Positions 15,165 to 24,378 are shown, counted from the stretch's first letter. The stretch: 64,000 nucleotides of DNA from Bacillus sp. RO3 (GCF_012911895.1 NZ_JAAXCV010000022.1:1-64000); one strand, 5' to 3'. Numbers and translations are program-made. Notes: generated by a model not told the origin, from the letters alone.

Positions 15165-16070
15165 ATGGCTAGGAAACGTGATCCAAGGCGAGATGAAGCA
15201 TTTGAGATATGGAAATCCCATTACGGAGATATTACAAATCGTGCAATAGCCGAAAAGTTAGACATGGATGAGAAGAAAATTGCTGTGTGGAAACAAAGGG
15301 ATAAATGGAATGTTGTACAACAAAACAAAAATAGTGTTGTACAACAAAAGAAAAACACTCCAAATAAAAGTAAAAATGCAGTCACGAAAGAAGAGCGAAT
15401 AATAGAGGACGCGAACGATGAGCTTACTGATAAACAAAGGTTCTTTTGCATGTACTATCTCAAATACTTCAGTGCAACAAAGGCTTACCAAAAAGCTTAC
15501 GATTGCAACTACAATACAGCGAATGCAGAAGGATACAAGCACCTTGTAAAACCTTGTATAAAAAACGAAATATCACGCATGAAAAAAGAGCGAGCAAAGG
15601 GCATTATGCTGGACGCTTCTTTTGTGCTTCAGAAATATATAGATATCGCTTTTGCGGACATTACCGATTTTGTCATGTTCGGCAAGAAAGAAGTACAAGC
15701 CATGGGTGCTTTTGGCCCATTAGAAGATGATGATGGTAATCCAGTGATGGTTGAAATCAATTATGTGGATTTCAAGGAGTCAACTGAAGTTGATGGAACA
15801 ATTATTACCGAAGTGAAAAAGGGGAAAGATGGCGTGTCTGTGAAACTTGCTGACAAGATGAAAGCTCTCGAAAAGCTATCCCTTTATTTTGATCTCTTTC
15901 CTGATAACTTTAAACGCCAGGTCGAAGAAGAGAAGCTCAAGATCGCACATCATAAAGCTTTCAAGGACAACGAAGATGAAGTGTTTGAAGATGATGGCTT
16001 TGAAGATGCTTTAAACGCTGCAACAAGCGAGGTGTGGGCGAATGATAACCCTGCCAAAGAAGACGATTAA
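15165..16070 (+). CDS. terS: Terminase small subunit
   Basis: A 301-residue protein. The N-terminal helix-turn-helix (AFEIWKSHYGDITNRAIAEKL, KKIAVWKQRDKWN) binds the packaging site. A Q/K/N-rich linker with a repeated VVQQ follows, then the terminase_2 core (LTDKQRFFCMYYLKYFSATKAYQKAY) and an acidic C-terminus that contacts the large subunit. It belongs to the PBSX XtmA / SPP1 type. ATG 15165 follows GGTGAT; the longer upstream frame is not supported. It overlaps terL. Confidence 0.92.
   Translation: MARKRDPRRDEAFEIWKSHYGDITNRAIAEKLDMDEKKIAVWKQRDKWNVVQQNKNSVVQQKKNTPNKSKNAVTKEERIIEDANDELTDKQRFFCMYYLKYFSATKAYQKAYDCNYNTANAEGYKHLVKPCIKNEISRMKKERAKGIMLDASFVLQKYIDIAFADITDFVMFGKKEVQAMGAFGPLEDDDGNPVMVEINYVDFKESTEVDGTIITEVKKGKDGVSVKLADKMKALEKLSLYFDLFPDNFKRQVEEEKLKIAHHKAFKDNEDEVFEDDGFEDALNAATSEVWANDNPAKEDD
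15312..15345 (+). repeat. Duplicated 10-bp palindrome in the terminase small subunit gene
   Basis: GTTGTACAAC occurs at 15312-15321 and again at 15336-15345, 24 bases apart. Each copy is self-complementary. The repeat encodes VVQQ twice. In SPP1-like phages the pac site lies inside the small terminase gene, so this is a candidate packaging element. Confidence 0.35.
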
Positions 16071-17373
16071 GAAGTTTTCCTTTATCACTGAAAGAAAAGT
16101 GGTAAAGAAGCCGGCTCCATTTACCTTCAAACCATTCTCGATTAAGCAGAAGAAGGTTTTGACCTGGTGGCGTGAAGGTTCTCCATATAAAGATATGGAC
16201 GGAATCATATGTGATGGTTCTGTACGTGCTGGCAAAACCGTCGTAATGTCCTTATCATACGTTATGTGGGGAATGGCTACTTTCAACGAAGAGAACCTCG
16301 GGATGAGCGGGAAAACGATTGGAGCGTTAAGGCGTAACGTTATCACTCCTTTAAAACGGATGCTGAGATCCAGAGGGTACAAGGTCAAAGATCATCGAGC
16401 AGACAATTACTTGACTGTAACTTATAAAGGGAAAGTCAATTATTTCTACATTTTTGGTGGTAAAGATGAATCATCCCAGGATTTAATACAGGGTATTACC
16501 TTAGCTGGCATGTTCTTCGATGAGGTAGCACTTATGCCGCAGTCATTCGTTAACCAGGCAACCGCTCGTTGTTCTGTTAAAGGATCGAAGTTTTGGTTTA
16601 ACTGTAACCCTGCAGGACCGTACCACTGGTTTAAATTAAACTTTCTAGATAAGCGGAAAGAAAAGAAGCTGCTTCACCTTCACTTTACGATGGAGGACAA
16701 CCTTTCACTTGCCAGAGATGTAATAGAACGGTACAAGCGAATGTATACGGGTATTTTCTTTCAGAGATACATACTCGGTTTGTGGGTGCTTGCTGAAGGT
16801 GTCATTTATGACATGTTCTCTACCAACACACATGTGGTCAGTGAATTGCCTTACAGATTTGACGAATCGTTTATAGGAATTGACTTCGGTACGAATAACC
16901 CAACAACATTTTTGAAGATTGGTCGATCCGGTGATGATTATTACATCTATGATGAGTATTATTACAACGGACGTGAGGAAAGCAGGCAGAAAACGGTCAC
17001 TCAATATTCCAAAGACCTGAAAGAATTCATTGGGTATGATCACATGAATATCTATGTGGATCCGTCAGCCTCTCCTTTGATTGTCCAACTTAAAGAAGAT
17101 GGTATTTATGTTACTGAAGCTGAAAATGCTGTAACTGACGGAATACAGACTGTAGCAATGTTACTTGAAAGTGAAAACCTGTTCGTACATGAGGATTGTA
17201 CCGAAACACTTCGGGAATTCTCTTCTTATATCTGGGATGAAAAAGCTCAGAAAAGAGGAGAAGACAAACCGATTAAAGATAATGATCACTGCTTAGATGC
17301 GATCAGATATGCCCTCCATACATCAATTAACAACCAGATGAATTGGAGCGCAGAACGTCCTGCCGGCTGGTAG
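16042..17373 (+). CDS. terL: Terminase large subunit (PBSX type)
   Basis: A 443-residue packaging motor. The ATPase domain has Walker A GSVRAGKT at 59-66 and Walker B MFFDE with D160/E161. The nuclease domain shows GIDFGTNN around D281 and a final acidic motif DHCLDAIRYAL near residue 418. Length is typical for PBSX XtmB-like enzymes, which mostly belong to headful-packaging phages. It starts inside terS, so the two are translationally coupled. It translocates DNA into the prohead through the portal encoded just downstream. Confidence 0.95.
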   Translation: MITLPKKTIKKFSFITERKVVKKPAPFTFKPFSIKQKKVLTWWREGSPYKDMDGIICDGSVRAGKTVVMSLSYVMWGMATFNEENLGMSGKTIGALRRNVITPLKRMLRSRGYKVKDHRADNYLTVTYKGKVNYFYIFGGKDESSQDLIQGITLAGMFFDEVALMPQSFVNQATARCSVKGSKFWFNCNPAGPYHWFKLNFLDKRKEKKLLHLHFTMEDNLSLARDVIERYKRMYTGIFFQRYILGLWVLAEGVIYDMFSTNTHVVSELPYRFDESFIGIDFGTNNPTTFLKIGRSGDDYYIYDEYYYNGREESRQKTVTQYSKDLKEFIGYDHMNIYVDPSASPLIVQLKEDGIYVTEAENAVTDGIQTVAMLLESENLFVHEDCTETLREFSSYIWDEKAQKRGEDKPIKDNDHCLDAIRYALHTSINNQMNWSAERPAGW

Positions 17374-17407
17374 GGCTTTTATTTTGCTTTGAAAGGATGT
17401 GAGGGAG

Positions 17408-17566
17408 ATGGGTATAAATCCTAAACTTTACACAGAGGAAGAGTTGGAAGTCTTTGGTCAGGTGAAAAAGATGTTTAAACACGAAGAAGATGCAGTGGAT
17501 TTTTTTCATTCTGCATTAAATCTTGCAAGGGCAAGCGAGTTATCGAATGGGGTTGCTGATCTATGA
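17408..17566 (+). CDS. Small phage protein between terminase and portal, 52 aa
   Basis: It starts MGINPKLYTEEELEVFGQV behind GTGAGGGAG; its stop overlaps the portal start (ATGA). Helical and acidic. Small ORFs in this position are frequent in SPP1-like phages; the function is unknown. Confidence 0.6.
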   Translation: MGINPKLYTEEELEVFGQVKKMFKHEEDAVDFFHSALNLARASELSNGVADL

Positions 17567-19089
17567 CGATTGAGTATATCAATAGTTCCTTCCCTCCTCC
17601 GCCATTTGATGATGAATTCAGCCTGATGGCATTCTACCGGGACCTTTACGAAGGAAACCATGAAAACATCTTCCCAAGAGCCCAGCAATTGGCGAAGGAT
17701 GGACAGATCACGAAGAACGATTTGCGGAAGTCCAGGCGGAGGTATTACAAATACAACGCTGAAAAATTAGCCCAGCAGCACGCAGTCTATCATTATGTCA
17801 TCGTGAACTTTGCATCAGTCATAAGCGAATTACCAGCTGACTTGATTAATCGATCACTTGGAAATGTTTCAGCTGATACAGAGAAGGACAAAGAGTATCT
17901 TGATTTTGTTGAAAGTGTAACCAGACACTCCAAAACGAAAAAGAACTTGTGGGCGGCTATCGTTCAACATCAAGTGGATGGATCCGTCGCTTACCGAATC
18001 AGAAAGAAGGATGACAAAGTATGGTTTGAGTGGAAACCTTCAGACTTCTACCTGGAACACGATGATGGTCTTGGGTGTGACATCGCCTGGGTAGAAAATC
18101 ATGGAGCAAACAAAAATGAACAATTCTTGAGGATTGAACGGCAGCGATTAACAGATGACGGACTCTTACTCGAAAATCTTGTGTATGAAATGAAGCACGA
18201 CACTGTTAAGGAAAAACTGGAGATAAGTGAATATGCCAGCCGTTTCGAACTAGATATAATCCCCAGTTTAGAGCTTGATGGCGTTGAGGAACTAATGGCC
18301 GGGCTTGTAGCGAATGACGAAACACTCATGCATCCCCGGGGGCGGTCCGGTCTTAGAAACGTTGATGTAATTCAAGAGGAAATCAATTACACAATCACTC
18401 GGGACTCCATCGTTTTTGAAAAACACGGGAAGCCTAAGCTTGCGATTCCATCATCTCTTTGGAAAAACGTATCGGCAAAGAATAAAGGACACTACGGTGC
18501 CCCTTTCGTCAGGAATGCAGACCTTGAAGTGGTTTCCTATGATGAAAAGAATGGAGCTGTACCTCTTTACATCACATGGAATGCACAAACAGAACAAAGC
18601 TTTAAACATGTTACCAGGCTTATCGATCACATGATGGCTATATCCAAAACATCTCCTGAAGCGGCAGGCATTAACTCTGGTGACGGAGGACGATCGGCTA
18701 TTGCCATTCTTTATGAGTGGATCCAGTCGGTTGTTAAAGCAGAAGCAATTCAGCGGAAATTTGATTCAGGATTGAAAGAGATTTACCGTAAATGTGCAAT
18801 CCTTGAAAATGCATTGGCCGGCAAAAACCTTCCTGAAGCTGATATTGTAATTGAATGGCGTGAAATGCTTCCTAAAGCAAACGATGAACGGAACGATGAG
18901 GAAATCAAAAAGTATGAAGCTGGAACGCAGTCACTTGAGCAGACCGTCCGATCTATGCATCCAGAGTGGTCTGAAGAAGCAATTCAGGCCGAGATACAAA
19001 AGATTGAAGATGAAAAAACGGTGGATAGTTTTAGCCCTCAATTGGTTCAACCTCCTAAAACTGTAATAGGAGGAAATGAGGATGAATAA
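17563..19089 (+). CDS. Portal protein (SPP1 gp6-like)
   Basis: A 508-residue protein of the phage portal family, forming the dodecameric channel at one capsid vertex. Recognisable segments are the N-terminal YHYVIVNFASVISELP, the central MHPRGRSGLRNVDVIQEEINYTITRD, and SGDGGRSAIAILYEWIQSVV before a C-terminal helical crown region. Length matches SPP1 gp6. It is coupled to the small ORF before it and overlaps the minor head gene. Confidence 0.9.
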   Translation: MTIEYINSSFPPPPFDDEFSLMAFYRDLYEGNHENIFPRAQQLAKDGQITKNDLRKSRRRYYKYNAEKLAQQHAVYHYVIVNFASVISELPADLINRSLGNVSADTEKDKEYLDFVESVTRHSKTKKNLWAAIVQHQVDGSVAYRIRKKDDKVWFEWKPSDFYLEHDDGLGCDIAWVENHGANKNEQFLRIERQRLTDDGLLLENLVYEMKHDTVKEKLEISEYASRFELDIIPSLELDGVEELMAGLVANDETLMHPRGRSGLRNVDVIQEEINYTITRDSIVFEKHGKPKLAIPSSLWKNVSAKNKGHYGAPFVRNADLEVVSYDEKNGAVPLYITWNAQTEQSFKHVTRLIDHMMAISKTSPEAAGINSGDGGRSAIAILYEWIQSVVKAEAIQRKFDSGLKEIYRKCAILENALAGKNLPEADIVIEWREMLPKANDERNDEEIKKYEAGTQSLEQTVRSMHPEWSEEAIQAEIQKIEDEKTVDSFSPQLVQPPKTVIGGNEDE

Positions 19090-20128
19090 TACCGAACAAT
19101 TGATTCAACTGTACACTGAAGCTAACCTGCAGATCCTGGCTCTCATTCAAACTCTTGAAGAGGGACCGACAAAGCGAAAAAAGGAACAGCTTCAGAAACA
19201 GGTGCAAAGCATATTGAATCAATTAACTGAGACTGCTGCAGAAGGTGCCCGGCAAATCATTGAGGACTCTTACGGTGGCGGTTCAGCCGCGGCGATCAGA
19301 GAACTCAAACGGCAGGGTCTTCTTGCTTCTCAACTGGAAACGACTATGAAAACCGTTCTCCATACCAGGGCGGTGCAGGCCATCGTAGATGAAACCTTTT
19401 ACCGAATCCTTGAAGCAACCGATCATATGGCGCAAGATGCGAAAGATCGAATCGAGAACATCGTCAGAACGGCGAATCAACGCTCATTGGTCGAAGGGGT
19501 ATCAAGACGTCAGGCAACTAAGGATGCCATTGCTGAAGTGAATCAGGTAGGTATCAGGGGGATGGTAGCGAAGAATGGGGCCGTTATCCCGGCTGATAAG
19601 TATATGGCCAATGTCATTCAATATCATCAGCGCCAGGCTCACGTTGAAGGTGTCCTGAATCGGATGATTGATAACAATAATGATTTGGTTTACGTCAACA
19701 CCGTTGGAATCACATGTCCGATCTGCGCAAAGTATCAGGGCCGGGTATATTCTTTGTCTGGTAGTGATTCAAGGTTCCCTAAACTAACAGTCAGACCTCC
19801 CTATCATGGCCATTGTGTACATTCAACAAGTCCCTGGGTGGAAGAATATCACGATGATCTTGAAGTAAAGCGGATGTTAAAAGACTCTAATCGTCCTTTT
19901 GAAGACAATCGCTCCGAACAAAATATCAAAAGGTATGAGGAAAGACAGAAAGAGAAGTCGCAGAAGAATGAGACCTATAAACAATGGATTCGTTACAAAG
20001 CCAGGATGCCAGACCTCCCGGATCTCCGACAATTCGCCAGTCAAAAGGCAAGGAGTACCAAAACCTTCGAAAGATGGCAAGAGGATTATCGGAAGGTAGG
20101 AGCGAAAATTAAGAATAGAGGTCGTTAG
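19082..20128 (+). CDS. Minor capsid/head morphogenesis protein (Mu gpF / SPP1 gp7-like)
   Basis: A 348-residue protein. The helical N-terminal half is followed by the conserved C-terminal motif TCPICAKYQGRVYSLSG and the RPPYHGHCVHS segment, with its Cys/His metal-ligand candidates, that define phage minor head proteins. These bind the portal and a few copies enter the capsid. ATG 19082 is 8 bases after AGGAGG; ATG 19076 is too close. Confidence 0.88.
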   Translation: MNNTEQLIQLYTEANLQILALIQTLEEGPTKRKKEQLQKQVQSILNQLTETAAEGARQIIEDSYGGGSAAAIRELKRQGLLASQLETTMKTVLHTRAVQAIVDETFYRILEATDHMAQDAKDRIENIVRTANQRSLVEGVSRRQATKDAIAEVNQVGIRGMVAKNGAVIPADKYMANVIQYHQRQAHVEGVLNRMIDNNNDLVYVNTVGITCPICAKYQGRVYSLSGSDSRFPKLTVRPPYHGHCVHSTSPWVEEYHDDLEVKRMLKDSNRPFEDNRSEQNIKRYEERQKEKSQKNETYKQWIRYKARMPDLPDLRQFASQKARSTKTFERWQEDYRKVGAKIKNRGR

Positions 20129-20130
20129 TG

Positions 20131-20322
20131 ATGGATGTTAGCAAAGGAAGATGCCCTAACAAACAAAAGGGCTGCGAATGTAATCGCGTATGTGCAGCTC
20201 TATATGGAAAACACGCTCGTTCTCTTCGTCAAGAAGCGATGGACGAGACAGATCCATTGAAGAAAGAAGAAAAGACCCGCAACTGGCAGGGTTTAATCAA
20301 TAAATACGCAAAGAAAATATAA
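20131..20322 (+). CDS. Small Cys-rich phage protein, 63 aa
   Basis: It has CPNKQKGCECNRVC in the first 20 residues, a likely metal knuckle, then a basic helical tail. It follows the minor head gene directly. No family is recognised. Confidence 0.5.
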   Translation: MDVSKGRCPNKQKGCECNRVCAALYGKHARSLRQEAMDETDPLKKEEKTRNWQGLINKYAKKI

Positions 20323-20342
20323 ATGTAGGAAGGATTGATTGC

Positions 20343-20555
20343 ATGAAGGTTATTAAGCGATGGAGTCCGGAACAAGAACCCCAAATATCAACTAAAGAGT
20401 TAACGAATATACTTATTGAGCGTGAGGGGATATCTGCAATCGAAATTCCTCCAGAAGAAACAGTATCCATTAGAACTAGATTTACAAAAACATCGCTTTA
20501 CAGTCAAGAAATAGAGTTTAAAGGTCCAGCGGTAATAATAATAAACCAAGATTAA
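20343..20555 (+). CDS. Hypothetical phage protein, 70 aa
   Basis: It starts MKVIKRWSPEQEPQISTKEL after GAAGGATTG. Beta-rich, no family recognised. It ends at a terminator. Confidence 0.5.
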   Translation: MKVIKRWSPEQEPQISTKELTNILIEREGISAIEIPPEETVSIRTRFTKTSLYSQEIEFKGPAVIIINQD

Positions 20556-20576
20556 CACTCGGATGAGTGTTTTTTC
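20554..20576 (+). terminator. Intrinsic terminator before the scaffold gene
   Basis: AACACTC (20554-20560) and GAGTGTT (20565-20571) form a 7-bp stem with a GGAT loop, followed by a T-run. Confidence 0.75.
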
Positions 20577-20651
20577 TTTTGTCTTTTCCTCTGTAGACGC
20601 TATAAAGAACAGTGAGAATAGCCCACTAAGGCTTAAATTAGGAGGAAACAC

Positions 20652-21383
20652 ATGAATACCATTAAATCGTTTGTATTAGCAGTAATCGTCCTATGTCGTT
20701 CCTTGTTCTCTAAAGATAATGCTGTAACCAATTCTGCTTTTGTCCCGTTGAAGCTTAATCTTCAATACTTCTCGCAAGACCCAGGAGATCCACCGGCTGA
20801 CCCGCCAGCAGATCCACCAAGTGAAGATGAGCCTTTTGCGACTTTTAAATCAAAAGACGAGTTTGACAAACGCTTGACCCGGGCGGAACGAAAAGGGCAA
20901 AAAGAGTTAGCTAAGGCACTTGGATACGACTCTGTTGAAGCGATGCAGGAAGCTTTAAAGAAACCAGATGAGCCAAATAACAAAGATAAAGACAAGGATA
21001 AGAAAAGCGATCCTGTGGATGTTGATAAGCTCGTCGAAGAGAAGTTAAAAGCGGAACGGGAGAAAACATTTACCCGACTTCGTAATTCCGAGGTGAAGAT
21101 ACAAGCAAAGGAACTCGGCTTTGCTGATTGGGAAGATGCTCTTGCACTCGCCGATCTCTCAGAGGTCAAAGAAGACGACAAAGGTAACATTGTCGGTGTG
21201 AAAGAAGCTCTCGAAGAACTCGCCAAAAAGAAACCCCATCTTTTGAAGGCAAAAAGTAATTCATTTGGAGGAAGTATCCCTAATAGTCAACAGAGCACTA
21301 CTAAGTCTCTGGAAGACATCAAGAAAATGGCGCAATCACGCAATGCATCCAATAACACTGCCTACAATCCGTGGGCGAAATAA
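20652..21383 (+). CDS. Capsid scaffolding protein with Prp-type cleavage motif
   Basis: A 243-residue acidic, helical protein in the normal position between minor head and capsid genes, with an E/K/D-rich centre and a short basic C-terminus, as in phage scaffolds. The first 34 residues include a hydrophobic stretch (FVLAVIVL) and end at LKLNLQYFSQ. That motif resembles the N-terminal extension of ribosomal protein L27 in Firmicutes, which the Cys protease Prp removes. In Staphylococcus phage 80alpha the same motif in scaffold and capsid is cut by host Prp. Cleavage after the aromatic residue pair is inferred here. Confidence 0.82.
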   Translation: MNTIKSFVLAVIVLCRSLFSKDNAVTNSAFVPLKLNLQYFSQDPGDPPADPPADPPSEDEPFATFKSKDEFDKRLTRAERKGQKELAKALGYDSVEAMQEALKKPDEPNNKDKDKDKKSDPVDVDKLVEEKLKAEREKTFTRLRNSEVKIQAKELGFADWEDALALADLSEVKEDDKGNIVGVKEALEELAKKKPHLLKAKSNSFGGSIPNSQQSTTKSLEDIKKMAQSRNASNNTAYNPWAK

Positions 21384-21402
21384 GAAAGAGGAGGAATAGT
21401 AC

Positions 21403-21777
21403 ATGCGTTTACAACCATACAAAGCGTTTGAAGTTGAGGGCGATTATGAAATTTTGGCATCCCGAAAGGTAGTCCGCGAAGTAACGAATGGAATTACAAT
21501 CGATTCTTCTGTGGTCACTGCCGATGGTGACGGCAAGAAAATCCTGAAGAAAGGGTACCCGGTAGGCAAGCTCGCCAATGGTAAATACGGTCCTTACGAT
21601 TCAGGAGCAATTAACGGACAGGAGAGCCCTTCCGTACTAATCAAGGAAACAATCGATGTCACTGCAGGTGATCACATTGTCGGTGGCTATGAAGTGGCCA
21701 AGGTATACGCTGACCGCCTGCCAGTAACCGTTGATGCGACACTTAAGGGCAAAATGCCTCAAATTGTATTTGCTTAA
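21403..21777 (+). CDS. Probable head decoration protein
   Basis: A 124-residue beta-rich protein (ILASRKVVREVTNGITID; ATLKGKMPQIVFA) between scaffold and major capsid genes, the usual place for small head-decoration or stabilising proteins. The assignment rests mainly on position, size and composition. The ATG follows GAGGAGG. Confidence 0.6.
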   Translation: MRLQPYKAFEVEGDYEILASRKVVREVTNGITIDSSVVTADGDGKKILKKGYPVGKLANGKYGPYDSGAINGQESPSVLIKETIDVTAGDHIVGGYEVAKVYADRLPVTVDATLKGKMPQIVFA

Positions 21778-21813
21778 TAAAAACAAACTTATTTTCGAGG
21801 AGGAAAACCACTA

Positions 21814-22944
21814 ATGACTGTAAAGAAACCAAAACTTTTACGCTTAGATATCCAATACTTTGCTGGAGGTAGCGAAGGAGATTCAGTCTCTCACTCACTT
21901 GAACAGGCATTGTCCGGCCAGGAGCTTCTTGTCTATTCCCGAAACTTAGCTACGCCGAACACATACCTGCAAGACCTGCTCTTTCCATCCCGACAAACGT
22001 CTGAATTGACTGTTGACCTTATTCGTGAAGGATCTCGCCTTCCTGTAATGGCGCAAGTCGCTGAACTAGGTACTGAAATCGAATTTGGAGCACGTGAAGG
22101 AATGACTGGTGACCGTGTAACGATCCCTAAGATTCAACGTGGACGCGCAATGGAGGAGAAACTTGTTCGTCTTATGCTTCAAGGTGACCTACGTGCTCCT
22201 GAGGTAGCGGAAATCCGCCGCACTCAATTAGATGACGCTTCATATGCAGTCGATGCTATCAAAGCTCGTAAGGAATGGTTAGCGATGCAAGCCATTTCAA
22301 CAGGGATGGTTCAGTATTCTGAGGGAGGCGTCCAGTTTGCTGCTGACTTTGGTTATACGTCAGAGCAAAAGCCAGTGTTGTCTGGAACTGACAAGTGGGA
22401 TGACACAGTTAATTCCAATCCAATTGATGACATCCAAACTTGGGTTGATCAAGCTGCAGACAAAGGTGTTAGCCTTGGCCGTGCACTTGCTTCCCGAAAA
22501 ATCATTTCATTGCTTCTTCAGAACTTAAATGTGCGTAAAGCATATCACGGTGATCCTTCAGGATCTGCGAATCCACCACAGCTAAACCAGGCGCAATTAA
22601 ATGGGTTGTTCGATACTCTAGGGTTGCCTCAAGTTGTAGCATACGATACTCAAGCTCGTGTTGAAAATCGTGCTCTCTCAGGTGGAAAGGTCGCTTTCTC
22701 CAACGTCCGGATGATGCCACAGAACCGTTTCGTTCTACTTCCACCAAGTGAACTTGGAAACTTCCTATGGGCAACTACAACAGAGGAAATGGTGGCCGGC
22801 ATTGAAGGTGACGTGGACTCAAACGGAATCTTTGTCTTCCGTGACATTGAGAAGAATCCTATTGTTGTGAAGACAATGGGTGTGAATTTGGCATTCCCTG
22901 CATTTGGTCTTAACGATTCAGTTGTCTCTGCTACAGTAATCTAA
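21814..22944 (+). CDS. Major capsid protein with N-terminal Prp-type cleavage motif
   Basis: A 376-residue HK97-fold capsid protein. The body shows typical segments (TYLQDLLFPSRQTSELTV, VTIPKIQRGRAMEEK, NRFVLLPPSELGNFLW). Its first 17 residues contain KLLRLDIQYFAGG, parallel to LKLNLQYFSQ in the scaffold, so both are probably trimmed by the same protease during prohead maturation. It is expected to be the most abundant virion protein. A strong GAGGAGG site and a terminator right after the stop fit high expression. Confidence 0.93.
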   Translation: MTVKKPKLLRLDIQYFAGGSEGDSVSHSLEQALSGQELLVYSRNLATPNTYLQDLLFPSRQTSELTVDLIREGSRLPVMAQVAELGTEIEFGAREGMTGDRVTIPKIQRGRAMEEKLVRLMLQGDLRAPEVAEIRRTQLDDASYAVDAIKARKEWLAMQAISTGMVQYSEGGVQFAADFGYTSEQKPVLSGTDKWDDTVNSNPIDDIQTWVDQAADKGVSLGRALASRKIISLLLQNLNVRKAYHGDPSGSANPPQLNQAQLNGLFDTLGLPQVVAYDTQARVENRALSGGKVAFSNVRMMPQNRFVLLPPSELGNFLWATTTEEMVAGIEGDVDSNGIFVFRDIEKNPIVVKTMGVNLAFPAFGLNDSVVSATVI

Positions 22945-22950
22945 TTTGTA

Positions 22951-22975
22951 AGAGCGTCATGACGGCGCTCTTTTT
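22951..22975 (+). terminator. Terminator after the major capsid gene
   Basis: AGAGCG (22951-22956) pairs with CGCTCT (22966-22971), followed by T5. Confidence 0.8.
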
Positions 22976-22999
22976 ATTTTGTCTAAAGGAGGAGTAATT

Positions 23000-23242
23000 G
23001 TGGAGCTTATCTCGAACGGAGTAATCAAACACAAAGGAAAATGGTACGGTCCTGGAGAGAAGATCACCCAGGTGAAAAAAGACGATGGAGAACGTTTAAT
23101 TGAGTTTGGTGTAGCTAGGCCGGATGAAGAAGCTGAAAAGCGTAAAGCAGAAGAGATGGCGAAGAAAAAGGCAGAAGATGATGCTAAAGCCAATGAAGAG
23201 GGACAAAAGAAGCAGCAAAACAAATCGAAAGATAAGGAGTAG
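23000..23242 (+). CDS. Small phage protein with charged coiled-coil tail
   Basis: 80 residues: a compact N-terminus (ELISNGVIKHKGKWYGPGEKI) that resembles small phage head proteins of the Gp8/DUF7210 kind, then a long K/E/A-rich helix. GTG 23000 fits the AAAGGAGGAG site; TTG 22979 lies before that site. Probably a minor head component by position. Confidence 0.55.
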   Translation: MELISNGVIKHKGKWYGPGEKITQVKKDDGERLIEFGVARPDEEAEKRKAEEMAKKKAEDDAKANEEGQKKQQNKSKDKE

Positions 23243-23247
23243 TCTAA

Positions 23248-23631
23248 ATGGCTATCTCAGTATCCGATGTATATACATTTATTGAACTAAACGTCTTGGA
23301 TAAATCTTCATGGGAAAAGGCAAGCAATCAAGAAATCGCTATTAATCAAGCGACCATTCATCTAAATCGTTGGTATCCTCTTGCAGAACTGACAGCCGAT
23401 GTAGTAGCTTATCAATCCATTTGGGAAGTAGAGGGAACTGATCCGGCCCTTAAGTACCAAAAGCAAGGCGTTAAATATGTGAGTGACGGCGGGGAGCGGA
23501 TTGACTATGACAAACGGGACCGAGTAGCCCCGGATGTAAGGGAAATCCTCGGGCCCCCTGCATTCGAAGTTGTAGAAGAGTTGGAAGAAGCAGAAGAGCC
23601 TGTAGATTTATATGGCGGTGAACTTCTATGA
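23248..23631 (+). CDS. Head-tail connector protein (adaptor, gp15-like)
   Basis: A 127-residue helical protein (IAINQATIHLNRWYPLAEL, LKYQKQGVKYVSDGGERIDY) in the adaptor position right after the capsid block, matching the DUF3199/gp15-like adaptors of SPP1-type phages. The adaptor ring binds the portal and seals the head. Coupled to the next gene by overlap. Confidence 0.75.
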   Translation: MAISVSDVYTFIELNVLDKSSWEKASNQEIAINQATIHLNRWYPLAELTADVVAYQSIWEVEGTDPALKYQKQGVKYVSDGGERIDYDKRDRVAPDVREILGPPAFEVVEELEEAEEPVDLYGGELL

Positions 23632-23945
23632 GTTTATTTGGATACCCTGCTACAGTAATTCATCAACAGGCTGTTTTAGACGATTGGAATCGCGTTACCG
23701 GCTACACGCCTGAAAATAAAAAGGCCAAGGTGATAGAAGAACAAAAGATTGTAAAGAACGCCAATGGTGAAGATGTGCAATCTATTGCTGAAATCCACTT
23801 AGAAGGTCCCCAGCAAATCGATACAAAAGATTACTTCAATTACGTTAATGCACTTGGGGAGACCGTTGCATATTACATTAAGCATATTGAAGTGAAAAAG
23901 CAGCTAGGTACAGACGACATTAAGAAAGTGATCGTCTATGGCTGA
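23628..23945 (+). CDS. Head-tail stopper protein (gp16-like)
   Basis: A 105-residue beta-rich protein in the stopper position (LFGYPATVIHQQAVLDDWN ... KVIVYG), as in SPP1 gp16-like phage head closure proteins. Overlaps both neighbours. Confidence 0.7.
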   Translation: MSLFGYPATVIHQQAVLDDWNRVTGYTPENKKAKVIEEQKIVKNANGEDVQSIAEIHLEGPQQIDTKDYFNYVNALGETVAYYIKHIEVKKQLGTDDIKKVIVYG

Positions 23946-24378
23946 GTTTTATTTTGATATTCAAGGGATTGACTTGATGTTGGATAGGCTTGAGCGGATT
24001 GAACATGAAACAGAAGCGAAGCTAGAACTCACCTTAACGAAACTTGCAACCAAAATCGTATTTGATGCAAAAAAACTGGCTCCTCTCGATTCTGGAGATC
24101 TGGAAGCGGCCCTTGTCGTCGATGAGGTGAAGACGGTTCTTAGACGAAAATACATTGATTTCGGTAACAGCCCAGAGGTAGATGACTATGCAGTCGTCCA
24201 ACATGAAGGGTTCAGAAAGACCAGTAAAGGTACGGTTGTGTATATGACCCCTGGAGAAAAGACGCAATCTAAAGGACCTCATAAGGGGTATCTTCCTGGC
24301 AAGAAGTATTTAGAAAATGCGATTGCTATCAATGAGAGCCTAATCCTTACTGAAATTGCTTTAGCGCTTGATTCCTAA
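23938..24378 (+). CDS. HK97 gp10-like head-tail joining protein
   Basis: A 146-residue protein with the gp10 pattern: N-terminal amphipathic helices, then APLDSGDLEAAL, and YAVVQHEGFRK, with KGPHKGYLPGKKYLENAI at the C-terminal third. It bridges head completion and tail terminator genes. Length is typical. Confidence 0.82.
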   Translation: MAEFYFDIQGIDLMLDRLERIEHETEAKLELTLTKLATKIVFDAKKLAPLDSGDLEAALVVDEVKTVLRRKYIDFGNSPEVDDYAVVQHEGFRKTSKGTVVYMTPGEKTQSKGPHKGYLPGKKYLENAIAINESLILTEIALALDS

